Assembly: GCA_009784895.1 (NCBI GenBank)
Contig: WQXJ01000019.1
Location: 1 to 41,411, forward strand
Origin: Micrococcales bacterium
GTDB lineage: Bacteria; Actinomycetota; Actinomycetes; Actinomycetales; WQXJ01
Reading direction: 5' to 3'
DNA length: 41,411 nucleotides
Shown here piece after piece: positions 30,825 to 38,928 of the stretch. Under the pieces are notes generated by a model. That model did no database searches. It saw only the letters and a list, made by a program, of their open reading frames with translations, and was not told the DNA's origin. The position numbers and the translations under genes are program-made. Within the stretch, counting starts at the first letter, position 1; each line of letters starts with the position of its first letter.

Positions 30825-31653
30825 GGAAGAAACTGGGCGTGCCAAGTGGTGGCGCCATCCCGGGCCGTGGGCCGTAGCTGTGGTGGCCTTATCAGTGGGG
30901 TTTTCGGTTGGACTCGGGTTTGGCTCGCTGACCGGTGGGCGGGGCACCAACGCCGCCGAGGAAACGGCCCTGCCGTCGCCAACTATTTCTGTTCCACCAG
31001 GTGACCCGCCAGCGACCACAGAAATAGGCGGCATCATGATTGGCCAGGATGGCAAACCCGGCGGTGAAGTGCCGCCCGGCGTGGTTCAAGTCGACGTCTT
31101 TGTCGACTACATCTGCCCGTTTTGCCAGCGTTTCGATCAGCAAATGGGCGCCACGCTGTGGCAGAAATCAGCTGCCGGCGAAATCGCCCTAGTGATCCAC
31201 CCACTGGGTCTGCTGGACAACTTTTCCACAACCAATTACTCATCGCGCGCGGCCGGCGCCGCAGTTACCGTGGCGGCCTTGGCGCCGGACCAATTCCGGG
31301 CTTTTGACCAGCTTCTCTGGCAAAACCAGCCGCCAGAAAACGGCCCCGGACTTAGCGACGAGGAACTGGTTGACTTGGCCAAAGAGGCCGAGGTGCCGCT
31401 CGATGTGGTGGCGGTGATCCCGACCATGCCGTATGCCGACTGGGTGGCGCAGAAGACCCAGCTAGTGGCCTCGGTCGAGGGCTTTCAGGGCACCCCTTTG
31501 GTCACGCTGTCCCTGCCGGGTGGCCAAATGTGGCAGTTCGACTGGTCACAGACTGACCTCGACCAGGCCCTGGCCAACGTCAAAGCCGGGTTGCCCCCAG
31601 CCCCGGCTCAGGACGAAACTGTCCCCGAACCAGTCCCCGAAGAAATGCCCTAG
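30823..31653 (+). CDS. Membrane-anchored DsbA-like thiol oxidoreductase
   Basis: A 276-residue protein. An N-terminal signal anchor (AVAVVALSVGFSVGLGFGSL, about 17-36) is followed by a Pro/Thr-rich linker. The thioredoxin-fold domain has its active site Cys98-Pro-Phe-Cys101 in FVDYICPFCQRF, and a cis-Pro region in GTPLVTL. The helical insert (about 140-215) is typical of DsbA family members. It should act outside the membrane, forming or reshuffling disulfides. The ATG at 30823 is chosen because TAGACT lies 8 nt upstream; the in-frame ATG at 30784 falls inside the operator-like repeat. It is followed 110 bp later by a paralogue. No VKOR or DsbB partner is seen in the window. Confidence 0.85.
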   Translation: MEETGRAKWWRHPGPWAVAVVALSVGFSVGLGFGSLTGGRGTNAAEETALPSPTISVPPGDPPATTEIGGIMIGQDGKPGGEVPPGVVQVDVFVDYICPFCQRFDQQMGATLWQKSAAGEIALVIHPLGLLDNFSTTNYSSRAAGAAVTVAALAPDQFRAFDQLLWQNQPPENGPGLSDEELVDLAKEAEVPLDVVAVIPTMPYADWVAQKTQLVASVEGFQGTPLVTLSLPGGQMWQFDWSQTDLDQALANVKAGLPPAPAQDETVPEPVPEEMP

Positions 31654-31763
31654 GCAGCCACCCAACCCTGATCCAATGGCTGCAGAAGCCACGCTGGACC
31701 CAAGGCATTGACCAGAGTAGCCAAACAGCCAGCGGCCAGGCGGTGCCACTAGACTGACCGTCC

Positions 31764-32588
31764 ATGGCCAACAATGCCCACCACCCCAGGTCCACAGCCA
31801 AACCAAGGCGACGTCGAGTCGCCGCTCTGTTCGCCCTGGTGGCGGCAGTGGGCTTGTCAATGCCACTAGCCTCCTGCTCGTCCAAAGACGAAAGCCCTCC
31901 GGCCGAGACCAACACCCCTGAGGCCAGACCCACCGAGGCGACCCCGACCGAGACGACCGAAGCGCCGCCATCGGACGCGCCAGATGCGCCGCCGGGCGCT
32001 ACCCCGATCGGTGGCATCACGATTGGCCAAAACGGCGAGCCGGGCGGTCCGGTGCCCAATGACGCCGTCCAGGTGGACGTCGTCACCGACTACATCTGTC
32101 CTTGGTGCAAGCACATAGAAGACCTCTTGGGTGAGCAACTGCGCACGATGTCAGCGGCCGGCGAAATCATTTGGGTGGTCCACCCACTGGGGTACCTCGA
32201 CACTTTTTCAGAAGATGAGTATTCGACCCGCGCCGCCAACGCGGCCGTGACCGTGGCGGCCTTTGCTCCAGCCAAGTTCCTCGACTTCGACGCGCTTTTG
32301 TGGGAAAACCAACCAGCCGAAGGCGGCCCCGGCCTCTCCGATGCCAAGCTTGCCGAACTGGCCAAACAAGCCGGGGTGCCGGCCGATGTAGTGGCCAAAC
32401 TGCCTGAACAGCCGTTCGCCGAATGGGTCATCCAGTCGACCGCGACGGTGACCACGGCTGAGGGCTTCAAAGGCACCCCTTGGGTTTTGTTGTCCTACCA
32501 GGGTGGGAAAATGTACCCCTTTGCCAATTGGACCACCGACCCCTTAGAGCAGGCTGTAGCAAAGGTCAAAGCCGGCCAGGCGCCCTAG
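31764..32588 (+). CDS. Lipoprotein DsbA-like thiol oxidoreductase
   Basis: A 274-residue paralogue of the upstream gene. The N-terminus has a twin-basic start, a hydrophobic stretch and a lipobox PLASC with Cys38, so it should be a lipoprotein on the outer face of the membrane. A Thr/Pro/Glu-rich linker (about 43-75) leads to the thioredoxin-fold domain with Cys112-Pro-Trp-Cys115. The stretches IGGITIGQNGEPGG and VQVDVVTDYICPWC align with IGGIMIGQDGKPGG and VQVDVFVDYICPFC of the first copy. It has its own leaderless promoter (TAGACT 31750-31755, 8 nt from ATG). The two copies differ in anchor type and in the CxxC dipeptide (PF versus PW), which sets redox potential. Confidence 0.87.
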   Translation: MANNAHHPRSTAKPRRRRVAALFALVAAVGLSMPLASCSSKDESPPAETNTPEARPTEATPTETTEAPPSDAPDAPPGATPIGGITIGQNGEPGGPVPNDAVQVDVVTDYICPWCKHIEDLLGEQLRTMSAAGEIIWVVHPLGYLDTFSEDEYSTRAANAAVTVAAFAPAKFLDFDALLWENQPAEGGPGLSDAKLAELAKQAGVPADVVAKLPEQPFAEWVIQSTATVTTAEGFKGTPWVLLSYQGGKMYPFANWTTDPLEQAVAKVKAGQAP

Positions 32589-32625
32589 CGTTCGGCTGGG
32601 CGGTGTTCCGGCCAGACCCGGCCAG

Positions 32626-32874
32626 TCAGATGGCCTGATTGGCTGGCTCAGGTGAGTCTTGGGCCGGTTTCGCTTCGGGGCTGGCGGCCTCAATCCGGGC
32701 CTTGGCCTGGTCAAGCCATTCCTGGCAGCGGGCGGCCAGCTGTTGGCCGCGTTCCCATTGGGCTAGTGCCTCTTCTAGGGATTGCGAACCGGACTCAAGC
32801 GCTTGGACCACCTGTATCAACTCGGCCCGGGCCTGTTCATAGGTCATTTCCTGCGGCTTGATGGCCTGGCTCAT
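32626..32874 (-). CDS. xseB: Exonuclease VII small subunit
   Basis: An 82-residue helical protein. The core MTYEQARAELIQVVQALESG, followed by SLEEALAQWERGQQLAARCQ, is the canonical XseB helical hairpin. Several copies bind each XseA and are needed for activity. A short acidic, Pro-rich tail (about 65-82) is extra. The ATG overlaps the xseA stop by 4 nt (32871-32874), so expression is coupled. Confidence 0.93.
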   Translation of the reverse strand: MSQAIKPQEMTYEQARAELIQVVQALESGSQSLEEALAQWERGQQLAARCQEWLDQAKARIEAASPEAKPAQDSPEPANQAI

Positions 32875-34091
32875 TTTCGTCTCCCGTTTTCGACCTTGGT
32901 TGCTGTTGCCGCCAATGTGCCTTTGGCCAGGCGGAGTCTAAGTTTGGTGCCCGGCGGGGCCTGTTCCACTTGGGTCACCAATTGGCCGTCTTCCGCCACC
33001 ACCAAGGCGTAACCGCGGTCCAAGGTGCCCTGCGGCGACAGGGCGGCTAGTTTGGCCACCAGAGTGGCGACGCCGGCCACTTGAATGGTCAAGATCCGCT
33101 CCAGGGTGCTGGTCGAGTCGGTCGCCAGCGCCGCGATCTCCTGCCGCCTGGCGGCGATGATCCACTGAGGATCAGCCAAGACGGGCCTTGATTTGGTGGC
33201 CGCTAGGCCTTGGCGTTCGCTGGCTAGCCGCCGCTGAAGTGCCGCCGTCATGCGGCTGATCGCCTGGTTGACCCCGGTCGCCTCGTAAGCGGCGTTAGGC
33301 ACCAGGTGTTTGGCGGCGTCGGTAGGGGTGGCTGCCCTATAGTCCGCCACCAGGTCAAGTAGGGGGGAATCGGCTTGGTGGCCGATGGCGCTGACAATCG
33401 GCTTGTGGGCATTGGCGACTGCTCGGATCATGGCCTCGTCGCTGAATGGCAGCAGGTCTTCGACCGCGCCGCCGCCGCGAGCTATGACGATGACTTCGAC
33501 CTTGGGGTTGTTCTCGAGTCTGGCCAGGGCTTGGCAGATTTGGTCGGTGGCGGTAAGACCTTGGACGGCAACTTCTTCGATAGCAAACTCGACACTGGGC
33601 CAGCGGGCGGTGGCGACGGTGATGACGTCCTTTTTTGCATCCGAATCCCGGCCCGTAATCAGGCCCACCAACCCCGGGGCGAAGGGCAGTGGTTTCTTGC
33701 GGTCTTGGTCGAAGAGGCCCTCGGCTGCCAGGGCGCGTTTACGCTTTTCAATCTGGGCCAGCAAATGACCAATACCGGCCAGGCGGATTTCCCTGACCTT
33801 GAAGGAGAGCCGGCCTCGCTTGACCCAGAATTCCGGCTTGGCGTTGACGACCACCTTGTGGCCCTGCTGAAGCTCCAGTCCGCTCAACACCCCGGTGAAC
33901 ATGGTCAGGTCAACCGAGGCGTCCTGGTTAGGGTCGCGCAGCACGGCGTAGGCCATTGAGGCGCCGGGGCGATGGTTGAGTTGGACTACTTGGCCTTCCA
34001 TCCAAACCCAGCCCAGCTTCTCGACCCAGCCTTTGACGTGGCCGGAGACAACATGGACCGGCCACGGTTGTTCAGGACTAGACGCCGCCAT
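32871..34091 (-). CDS. xseA: Exonuclease VII large subunit
   Basis: A 406-residue nuclease subunit that degrades single-stranded DNA from both ends to short oligonucleotides. An N-terminal OB-fold (about 10-105, with [15 protein letters not shown]) precedes the catalytic domain. That domain carries [37 protein letters not shown] and [28 protein letters not shown]. The usual RGGGS has alanine in the serine position. The C-terminal helical region binds XseB. The ATG at 34089-34091, with AGAGGG 7 nt upstream, is preferred over an in-frame TTG at 34097. It is divergent from ispH, and the order xseB, xseA, ispH, ychF is conserved with mycobacteria as I recall it. Confidence 0.93.
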   Translation of the reverse strand: MAASSPEQPWPVHVVSGHVKGWVEKLGWVWMEGQVVQLNHRPGASMAYAVLRDPNQDASVDLTMFTGVLSGLELQQGHKVVVNAKPEFWVKRGRLSFKVREIRLAGIGHLLAQIEKRKRALAAEGLFDQDRKKPLPFAPGLVGLITGRDSDAKKDVITVATARWPSVEFAIEEVAVQGLTATDQICQALARLENNPKVEVIVIARGGGAVEDLLPFSDEAMIRAVANAHKPIVSAIGHQADSPLLDLVADYRAATPTDAAKHLVPNAAYEATGVNQAISRMTAALQRRLASERQGLAATKSRPVLADPQWIIAARRQEIAALATDSTSTLERILTIQVAGVATLVAKLAALSPQGTLDRGYALVVAEDGQLVTQVEQAPPGTKLRLRLAKGTLAATATKVENGRRK

Positions 34092-34157
34092 GCCCAAACC
34101 CTCTCAAATCGTGCCCTGGCCGTGTGATGGACGCACCGACGGCGGACCAATCCGCCC

Positions 34158-34163
34158 TACCAT
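34158..34163 (+). promoter_or_regulatory. ispH -10 box (leaderless)
   Basis: TACCAT ends 8 nt before the GTG at 34172. It decides the start, since an earlier in-frame ATG at 34124 would lie upstream of the promoter. A small hairpin GGCGGA-CCAA-TCCGCC (34141-34156) overlaps the spacer. Confidence 0.5.
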
Positions 34164-34171
34164 TGACTTCC

Positions 34172-35287
34172 GTGACTAGATCGAACCCCCGGAGCCAGCC
34201 ATCTGACCCGAACCTTGGGTCCAGGCAGCCTGCGTGGGCCGCATCTTCGCTGGTAGATGCTTCGAGTCAACTGTGCTCGGACCGGGCGGAGCCCGTTGGT
34301 CAGCGCCCTGCTGGTCACGTCCTGCTGGCCTCGCCTCGAGGCTACTGCGCCGGGGTTGACCGGGCTGTGGTGACAGTTGAGCGGGCCCTGGACCTGTACG
34401 GGCCGCCCCTTTATGTGCGCAAAGAGATTGTCCACAACTCCCAGGTGGTGGCGCGTTTGGCTGGGCGAGGTGTGGTCTTTGTGCCCGAGCTCGACCTGGT
34501 TCCCCCCGGCGCGCGGGTGGTCTTTTCCGCCCACGGGATCGCGCCGGCAGTGCGCGACCAGGCGGCCGCCCTTGGGCTGTTGACCATCGACGCCACCTGC
34601 CCACTGGTGACCAAAGTCCACCGCGAGGTTGGCAAGTTCGCCGCCCGGGACCTCTCGATTGTGCTGGTTGGGCACGCCGGACACGAAGAAGTCGAAGGCA
34701 CGGCCGGCGAGGCGCCGAACCGGATCACGGTCGTCTCTTCGCCGGGTCAGGTCGACCAGATCGAGCTGAAAGACGAGTCAAAGGTGGCCTGGCTGTCGCA
34801 GACGACCTTGTCGGTTGACGAGACGGCCAAAGTGGTCTCGAAGCTGCGGCACCGGTTTCCGGCACTAACCGACCCGCCTTCTGACGACATCTGCTATGCC
34901 ACCCAAAACCGGCAAAACGCGGTCAAACTGATCGCCGGCCGGGCCGAGGTAGTAGTTGTAGTCGGCTCGGCCAACTCCTCCAACTCTGTCCGGTTAGTCG
35001 AGGTCGCCCTCGAGAACGGCGCGGCGGCAGCCCACCGGGTCGATTCGGCCAATGAGCTCGATCCAGCCTGGCTGGCCGGCGTCAAGGTTGTTGGGCTGAC
35101 CTCTGGCGCCTCGGTGCCAGAAGTGCTGGTAGACGAGGTGCTGGCCCGGCTAGCCGAGCTGGGATTTGGTCAAGTCGAAGAAGTGGCCACATCAGCCGAT
35201 GCTCTGGCCTTCGCGCTGCCGCGAGAACTGCGCCTGGATTTGGTCAAGGCCGGGTTGCCGGTCGAACAGTTGCCGCACCGCGCTTAG
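34172..35287 (+). CDS. ispH: 4-hydroxy-3-methylbut-2-enyl diphosphate reductase
   Basis: A 371-residue 4Fe-4S enzyme performing the last step of the MEP pathway, yielding isopentenyl and dimethylallyl diphosphate. The three cluster cysteines are Cys59 ([12 protein letters not shown]), Cys143 ([11 protein letters not shown]) and Cys241 ([10 protein letters not shown]). Substrate-binding motifs [34 protein letters not shown] and LTSGASVPE are all intact. The N-terminal about 47 residues, rich in Ser, Arg and Pro, precede the conserved domain and look disordered. Its product feeds the cis-prenyl transferase 4 kb upstream. The next gene, ychF, starts 61 bp downstream from its own promoter. Confidence 0.94.
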   Translation: MTRSNPRSQPSDPNLGSRQPAWAASSLVDASSQLCSDRAEPVGQRPAGHVLLASPRGYCAGVDRAVVTVERALDLYGPPLYVRKEIVHNSQVVARLAGRGVVFVPELDLVPPGARVVFSAHGIAPAVRDQAAALGLLTIDATCPLVTKVHREVGKFAARDLSIVLVGHAGHEEVEGTAGEAPNRITVVSSPGQVDQIELKDESKVAWLSQTTLSVDETAKVVSKLRHRFPALTDPPSDDICYATQNRQNAVKLIAGRAEVVVVVGSANSSNSVRLVEVALENGAAAAHRVDSANELDPAWLAGVKVVGLTSGASVPEVLVDEVLARLAELGFGQVEEVATSADALAFALPRELRLDLVKAGLPVEQLPHRA

Positions 35288-35335
35288 TAGCTGTCAGCCA
35301 TTCACTTATGCATCAACCACCGACATGGTTGGCGC

Positions 35336-35341
35336 TAAGGT
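35336..35341 (+). promoter_or_regulatory. ychF copy 1 -10 box (leaderless)
   Basis: TAAGGT ends 7 nt before GTG 35349, within GCTAAGGTGG. The same decamer precedes ychF copy 2. Confidence 0.55.
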
Positions 35342-35348
35342 GGGCGGC

Positions 35349-36434
35349 GTGGCACTGACAATCGGCATAGTTGGCCTGCCCAACGTGGGCAAATCAACCC
35401 TGTTCAACGCCTTGACGCGGAACCAGGTCCTAGCGGAAAACTACCCATTCGCCACCATCGAACCCAATGTCGGTGTGGTGCCGCTGCCCGACCCGCGGCT
35501 AGAAGTGCTGGCCGGGGTCTTCAATTCGCCAAAGACCATTGCTGCCACTGTCTCGTTCGTCGACATCGCCGGTATTGTGCGCGGCGCCTCGACCGGAGAG
35601 GGCCTAGGCAACCAGTTCCTTTCCCACATTCGCCAGGCGGACGCGATTTGCCAGGTCATCCGGGTCTTTGGCGACGGCGACGTGGTCCATGTCGAGGGCC
35701 GGGTCGACCCAGCAGACGACATCGAGATCATCAACACCGAGCTGATGCTGGCGGACCTGCAAACCCTCGAAAAGGCCATCGCGCGTCTAGAAAAGGACGT
35801 CAAGATCAAACGTGGCGACCCAGCTGAACTGGCGGCGGCCCTGGCGGCCAAGGAGTTGCTCGATGCCGGAACCACGCTTGACAGTGCTGCTCACCAAGGC
35901 TTGATAGACCTTGAGCCTCTGCGTGAACTGTCGCTGATGACGGCCAAGCCCTTTCTGTACGTCTTCAACTCTGACGATTCGGTTCTGGAATCACCCGAGC
36001 GGGTCAGCCAGCTGCGCCAGCTGGTGGCGCCGGCCGAGGCCATCATCATGGACGCCAAATTCGAGGCTGAGCTGATCGAACTAGACGACGATGACGCCTT
36101 GGAGCTGCTGGCGGAAACTGGGCAAAGCGAGCCCGGACTGGCCACTTTGGCCCGGGTCGGTCTCGAAACGCTGGGGCTGCAAACCTTCCTCACGGCTAAT
36201 TCGACAGCGGCCCGGGCCTGGACCATCCCGCGCGGCTGCACGGCGCCACGGGCGGCTGGGGTAATCCACACCGACTTTGAGCGCGGTTTCATCAAAGCCG
36301 AGGTCATTGGTTTCGATGAATTGGAGGCGATCGGTTCGCTGCCCGAGGCTCGCGCCCAAGGAAAGCTACGGATCGAGGGCAAAGACTACCTTGTGCAAGA
36401 AGGCGATGTAATCGAATTCCGCTTCAATGTCTAG
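35349..36434 (+). CDS. ychF: YchF/OLA1-family ribosome-associated ATPase, copy 1
   Basis: A 361-residue Obg-superfamily P-loop NTPase. Walker A GLPNVGKST is at residues 9-17, followed by the G2 region FATIEPNVG and G3 FVDIAGIVRGASTGEGLG. A coiled-coil insert (about 128-190) comes next, then the C-terminal TGS domain with GVIHTDFERGFIKAEV and EGDVIEFRFNV. YchF prefers ATP because its G4 motif is NxxE in place of NKxD; here it is Asn207-Ser-Asp-Asp210. The GTG at 35349 gives the standard MALTIGIVGLPN start. YchF binds 70S ribosomes and modulates stress responses. A second full-length copy lies 2.5 kb downstream; by hand count about 73 percent of residues are identical. Confidence 0.93.
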   Translation: MALTIGIVGLPNVGKSTLFNALTRNQVLAENYPFATIEPNVGVVPLPDPRLEVLAGVFNSPKTIAATVSFVDIAGIVRGASTGEGLGNQFLSHIRQADAICQVIRVFGDGDVVHVEGRVDPADDIEIINTELMLADLQTLEKAIARLEKDVKIKRGDPAELAAALAAKELLDAGTTLDSAAHQGLIDLEPLRELSLMTAKPFLYVFNSDDSVLESPERVSQLRQLVAPAEAIIMDAKFEAELIELDDDDALELLAETGQSEPGLATLARVGLETLGLQTFLTANSTAARAWTIPRGCTAPRAAGVIHTDFERGFIKAEVIGFDELEAIGSLPEARAQGKLRIEGKDYLVQEGDVIEFRFNV

Positions 36435-37197
36435 CCCCAAGTTCGGAGGCAATGGAATCGCTGGCGACCTCCAGCACGGACCAGCTAACCGAATCGATTA
36501 GCATGACGACTGGGGGATAGTCCCGGTAACCCACGACTGCCCACGCCGCTACACCGTAGTATTCACCCAGGGGTAGCATCACCTCTGTGCCGGTTCCGGA
36601 AATGTCCGGTCTATTTTGGAGAAAACCTTCCACTGCCACGGCAGATTTGAAATCCACTCCGTCCGGTGTCCAGACGTATTTGACATCAACCTCTGCCGGC
36701 GCCCATTCGCCGGGCGTCACCACAGCGGTCCCTCCGAGCCTGATGTCACCTTCCAGCTTTGGTGGCGCCAGGTTCTCAATTGGGTTGTCTGGGTTTACGG
36801 GAATGTCCCAAAACCCAGCAAAGTGTTTGTGCTCATCTGGGTCGCAACGGCCCTGCGGGAGCATCCACAGCCCAAGCCTGGCTCCAGCCATGGCGGGTGT
36901 GATTTCCAGGGTCTGTCCCCTAATTTCGTAAGAGCCACTGCCGTAGTTCGGCTCCGCCACAATCCATAGCCACGACTTCGGTTTGCAGCCCCAGGGCAGG
37001 CGCACGCTACCCTGGGTGGCTTTGACGGTTTCACCAGAGGCAATGTGGCCTGTAACAGCTAGCATCTGCGGTTTCCTTAGGTACCAAATGGTCACGCCGG
37101 CCACCACCAGAGCGCCCACCAGGGCAAAGACCAGCCAGCGGCGGCTCTTTTGGGTTAGCCGCTTGGCCCAGGTTGTCAGGCGCCGGTCACGGGTCAA
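36424..37197 (-). CDS. Membrane-anchored protein with Ig-like repeats, paralogue B
   Basis: About 257 residues. The start is a TTG at 37195-37197, preceded by GAGGAGG (37204-37210) with a 6-nt spacer; this site lies inside the end of the upstream paralogue, so the two overlap by 11 nt. A basic cytoplasmic stretch and one membrane helix (LVFALVGALVVAGVTIWYL) lead to an extracellular part with two similar units. Each has a G-x-G-x-T/A strand followed by PGEWAPAEVDVKYVW or a related turn. That pattern resembles the Ig-like repeats of many actinobacterial surface proteins. Function is unknown. The 3' end overlaps ychF copy 1 by 11 nt tail to tail. Confidence 0.65.
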   Translation of the reverse strand: MTRDRRLTTWAKRLTQKSRRWLVFALVGALVVAGVTIWYLRKPQMLAVTGHIASGETVKATQGSVRLPWGCKPKSWLWIVAEPNYGSGSYEIRGQTLEITPAMAGARLGLWMLPQGRCDPDEHKHFAGFWDIPVNPDNPIENLAPPKLEGDIRLGGTAVVTPGEWAPAEVDVKYVWTPDGVDFKSAVAVEGFLQNRPDISGTGTEVMLPLGEYYGVAAWAVVGYRDYPPVVMLIDSVSWSVLEVASDSIASELGARH

Positions 37198-37969
37198 AAC
37201 TGACCTCCTCAATGAGGTAGGCCAGCGGCTGGTAGTTGCGGAATGACACGACCGCCCACACGGCAATGGTATTCGTCTGATCCTCAGCAAAGGTCAGTGC
37301 GGGGGGATCTTCCGAAATGTTAAGAAACATGCTGTAACCGGCCATCGCGGCGTTTAGAGCCAAAGCCTCATTTTCGTTCTCAGAATGCAATCTGTCTCCC
37401 CAGACGTAGACCACGTCGGCAGCGCTGGGATGCCAAGTACCTGGCACAATCTGGGCCGTGCCACCGGCGCGCAAATCCCCCTCCAGGCGGGGAGGGGTCA
37501 GGTTTCTGATGGTGTCTTCAGTGTTGACCTGAATTTCCCAACTAGCCTCGTAGGCAAAAAACATGCCCGGGCACATGCCGTATGGCCGCATGGTCAGTTC
37601 CAGTCTAGTGCCGGCCATCATTGGCGTAATCTGAAACGATTCACCCTGGACAGAGTATCCGTCTCCGAGCCAACCGCCATGCGACACTTTCCATTCGAAC
37701 GAACCAATGTCGCATTCCTGCGGCAGCTTGAGATCCACCAGGGACGCTCGCACGGTGTTACCTGGCGCTAATTCGCCTTCTGCTGCAATTTTGGGCGTAG
37801 CCCGCCAGTCATTCCGCAAGGGTTTTTCGTCATTTGAGGCAAATAGGATCAGCCCAAAAACACCCGCCAATAACAGTGGCCCCAGCCAAGCGACTTTCCT
37901 TGGGGGACCGCCCGTGTGCCGATGGTTGATCATGGCGGACCACCACTTCGAACTATCTGGGTTAGCCAT
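37187..37969 (-). CDS. Membrane-anchored protein with Ig-like repeats, paralogue A
   Basis: About 260 residues; a later ATG at 37933 is also possible and no clear ribosome binding site is visible for either. One membrane helix (VAWLGPLLLAGVFGLILFAS) is followed by an extracellular region. It shares with the downstream gene the patterns ITP-x-MAG-x-RL, PP-x-LEGD-x-R-x-GGTA and PG-x-W-x-P-x-x-x-DV-x-YVW. Four cysteines in the exported part could pair (QECDIG and GMCPG among them). It is downstream of the second VapBC pair and reads the same way, with 63 bp between. Base composition is lower in G+C than the flanking genes. I do not recognise a function. Confidence 0.65.
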   Translation of the reverse strand: MANPDSSKWWSAMINHRHTGGPPRKVAWLGPLLLAGVFGLILFASNDEKPLRNDWRATPKIAAEGELAPGNTVRASLVDLKLPQECDIGSFEWKVSHGGWLGDGYSVQGESFQITPMMAGTRLELTMRPYGMCPGMFFAYEASWEIQVNTEDTIRNLTPPRLEGDLRAGGTAQIVPGTWHPSAADVVYVWGDRLHSENENEALALNAAMAGYSMFLNISEDPPALTFAEDQTNTIAVWAVVSFRNYQPLAYLIEEVSFDP

Positions 37970-38032
37970 GCGGCCATCAGCCTTCGTGTCGCTCGCTTCT
38001 GCCTGGCCATTAGCTGTTCCAGTCCGGCGGTT

Positions 38033-38467
38033 TCACTGGTCGATGAACGGATTGATGATGGTGAGAGTCTGTTCAACGACCAAACCGTGTTGCAGATCCT
38101 CGGACAAGAGCGTGTCGCAGCCGGCCATGAGGGCGGCGGCCACAACCATTGAGTCCCACCATGACAGGGAATACCTTTCGGCCACCTTCCAGGCGCGCCG
38201 AAACAGTTCGATGTCTGGCTGGACAGGGTCCCACGTGGTAAAGGATTCGACATCGGCCTGAGCGGCGGCGGTCTCCCGGGCCAACTCGTCGCCCCGAGTC
38301 GCCACCGCATAGAACTCCGCCAGAATTTGGGTGGAAATCCGACCCCGCCTGGACTGAGCCAGTTTCCGCAGCCAGTCGGTGGCGATGGCGTTTTTGCGCG
38401 CGTCTGTGTTGTCGCGAAAACAAACCAGGATGTTGGTGTCGACAAAAACCAAGCCTTCTGGCGTCAT
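38033..38467 (-). CDS. vapC: VapC-type PIN-domain RNase toxin, second locus
   Basis: A 144-residue PIN domain with a full acidic set: Asp10 in VFVDTNILV, Glu in TQILAEFYAVATR, Asp in LSWWDSMVVAAAL, and Asp in LLSEDLQHG. It should be an active Mg2+-dependent RNase. Its sequence is of a different subclass from the VapC at 1.4 kb. The start overlaps the antitoxin stop by 4 nt (38464-38467). In M. tuberculosis a VapBC pair (VapBC32, as I recall) also lies just after ychF, so position may be conserved. Confidence 0.88.
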   Translation of the reverse strand: MTPEGLVFVDTNILVCFRDNTDARKNAIATDWLRKLAQSRRGRISTQILAEFYAVATRGDELARETAAAQADVESFTTWDPVQPDIELFRRAWKVAERYSLSWWDSMVVAAALMAGCDTLLSEDLQHGLVVEQTLTIINPFIDQ

Positions 38468-38733
38468 TTCGTAACCGGCCGGTCGTAGATTTCGGCACGG
38501 GTTGGAACGGTCCGGCCGTCGTCGCGCTCGGGCAGTCGAAGGTAGGGGCCACGAGCGAATAGGTCGGTCATGGCCTGGTGAAAGTGGTCTTGGTCGCTGA
38601 ACCGCTCGGCCAGGACCTGCCCAACAAACCGGGACATACTCAAATTGTGGTTGGCGGCTTCGATGCGCAGCCGTTTCAGCACTTCGGCGCTAGCGGTGAT
38701 TGTGACATTTGGCACCATGAACCCCCTGTTCAA
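38464..38733 (-). CDS. vapB: VapB-type ribbon-helix-helix antitoxin, second locus
   Basis: An 89-residue protein. The segment MVPNVTITASAEVLKRLRIEAANHNLSMSRFV is a ribbon-helix-helix DNA-binding unit with the strand at NVTITA. The C-terminal part (LPERDDGRTVPTRAEIYD) should contact the toxin. The start is uncertain: TTG 38731-38733 lies 5 nt after the -10 box TAGGTT (38739-38744), while the ATG at 38716-38718 has AGGGGG just upstream. The operon is likely self-repressed through the perfect palindrome immediately upstream of the -10 box. Confidence 0.82.
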   Translation of the reverse strand: MNRGFMVPNVTITASAEVLKRLRIEAANHNLSMSRFVGQVLAERFSDQDHFHQAMTDLFARGPYLRLPERDDGRTVPTRAEIYDRPVTK

Positions 38734-38738
38734 TCACG

Positions 38739-38767
38739 AACCTAGTGTGCCACGAAGTTCGTGGCAC
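38739..38767 (-). promoter_or_regulatory. vapBC-2 promoter and palindromic operator
   Basis: Minus strand -10 box TAGGTT (38739-38744). A perfect palindrome of arms GTGCCACGAA and TTCGTGGCAC around one G (38747-38767) fills the spacer and reaches the -35 position. RHH antitoxins bind such sites to repress their own operon. Confidence 0.65.
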
Positions 38768-38914
38768 CAGGCACCTGGTACCAAGCTGGCGGCGATCTTG
38801 GCCCCTCCGGCTTTGTGACGACCTGGTCGAAGCTGGTCTTGGCATCCTGCGAACCGGCTGCCGCACCAAAGGGGCCTGCCGTCGCCAAGTCCCCGGCCGG
38901 CATCGGCGGGAGGC

Positions 38915-38920
38915 TAAGGT
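38915..38920 (+). promoter_or_regulatory. ychF copy 2 -10 box (leaderless)
   Basis: TAAGGT ends 8 nt before GTG 38929 within GCTAAGGTGG, matching the copy 1 promoter. It rules out the longer upstream reading frame starting at 38761. Confidence 0.55.
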
Positions 38921-38928
38921 GGTACGCC

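Noticed and set aside
38761-38928. An extended N-terminus of ychF copy 2 beginning MAPGTWYQAGG
   Set aside because: The family starts at MALTIGIVG and copy 1 has the same GTG. The extension crosses the TAAGGT promoter box and shows no conservation with copy 1.
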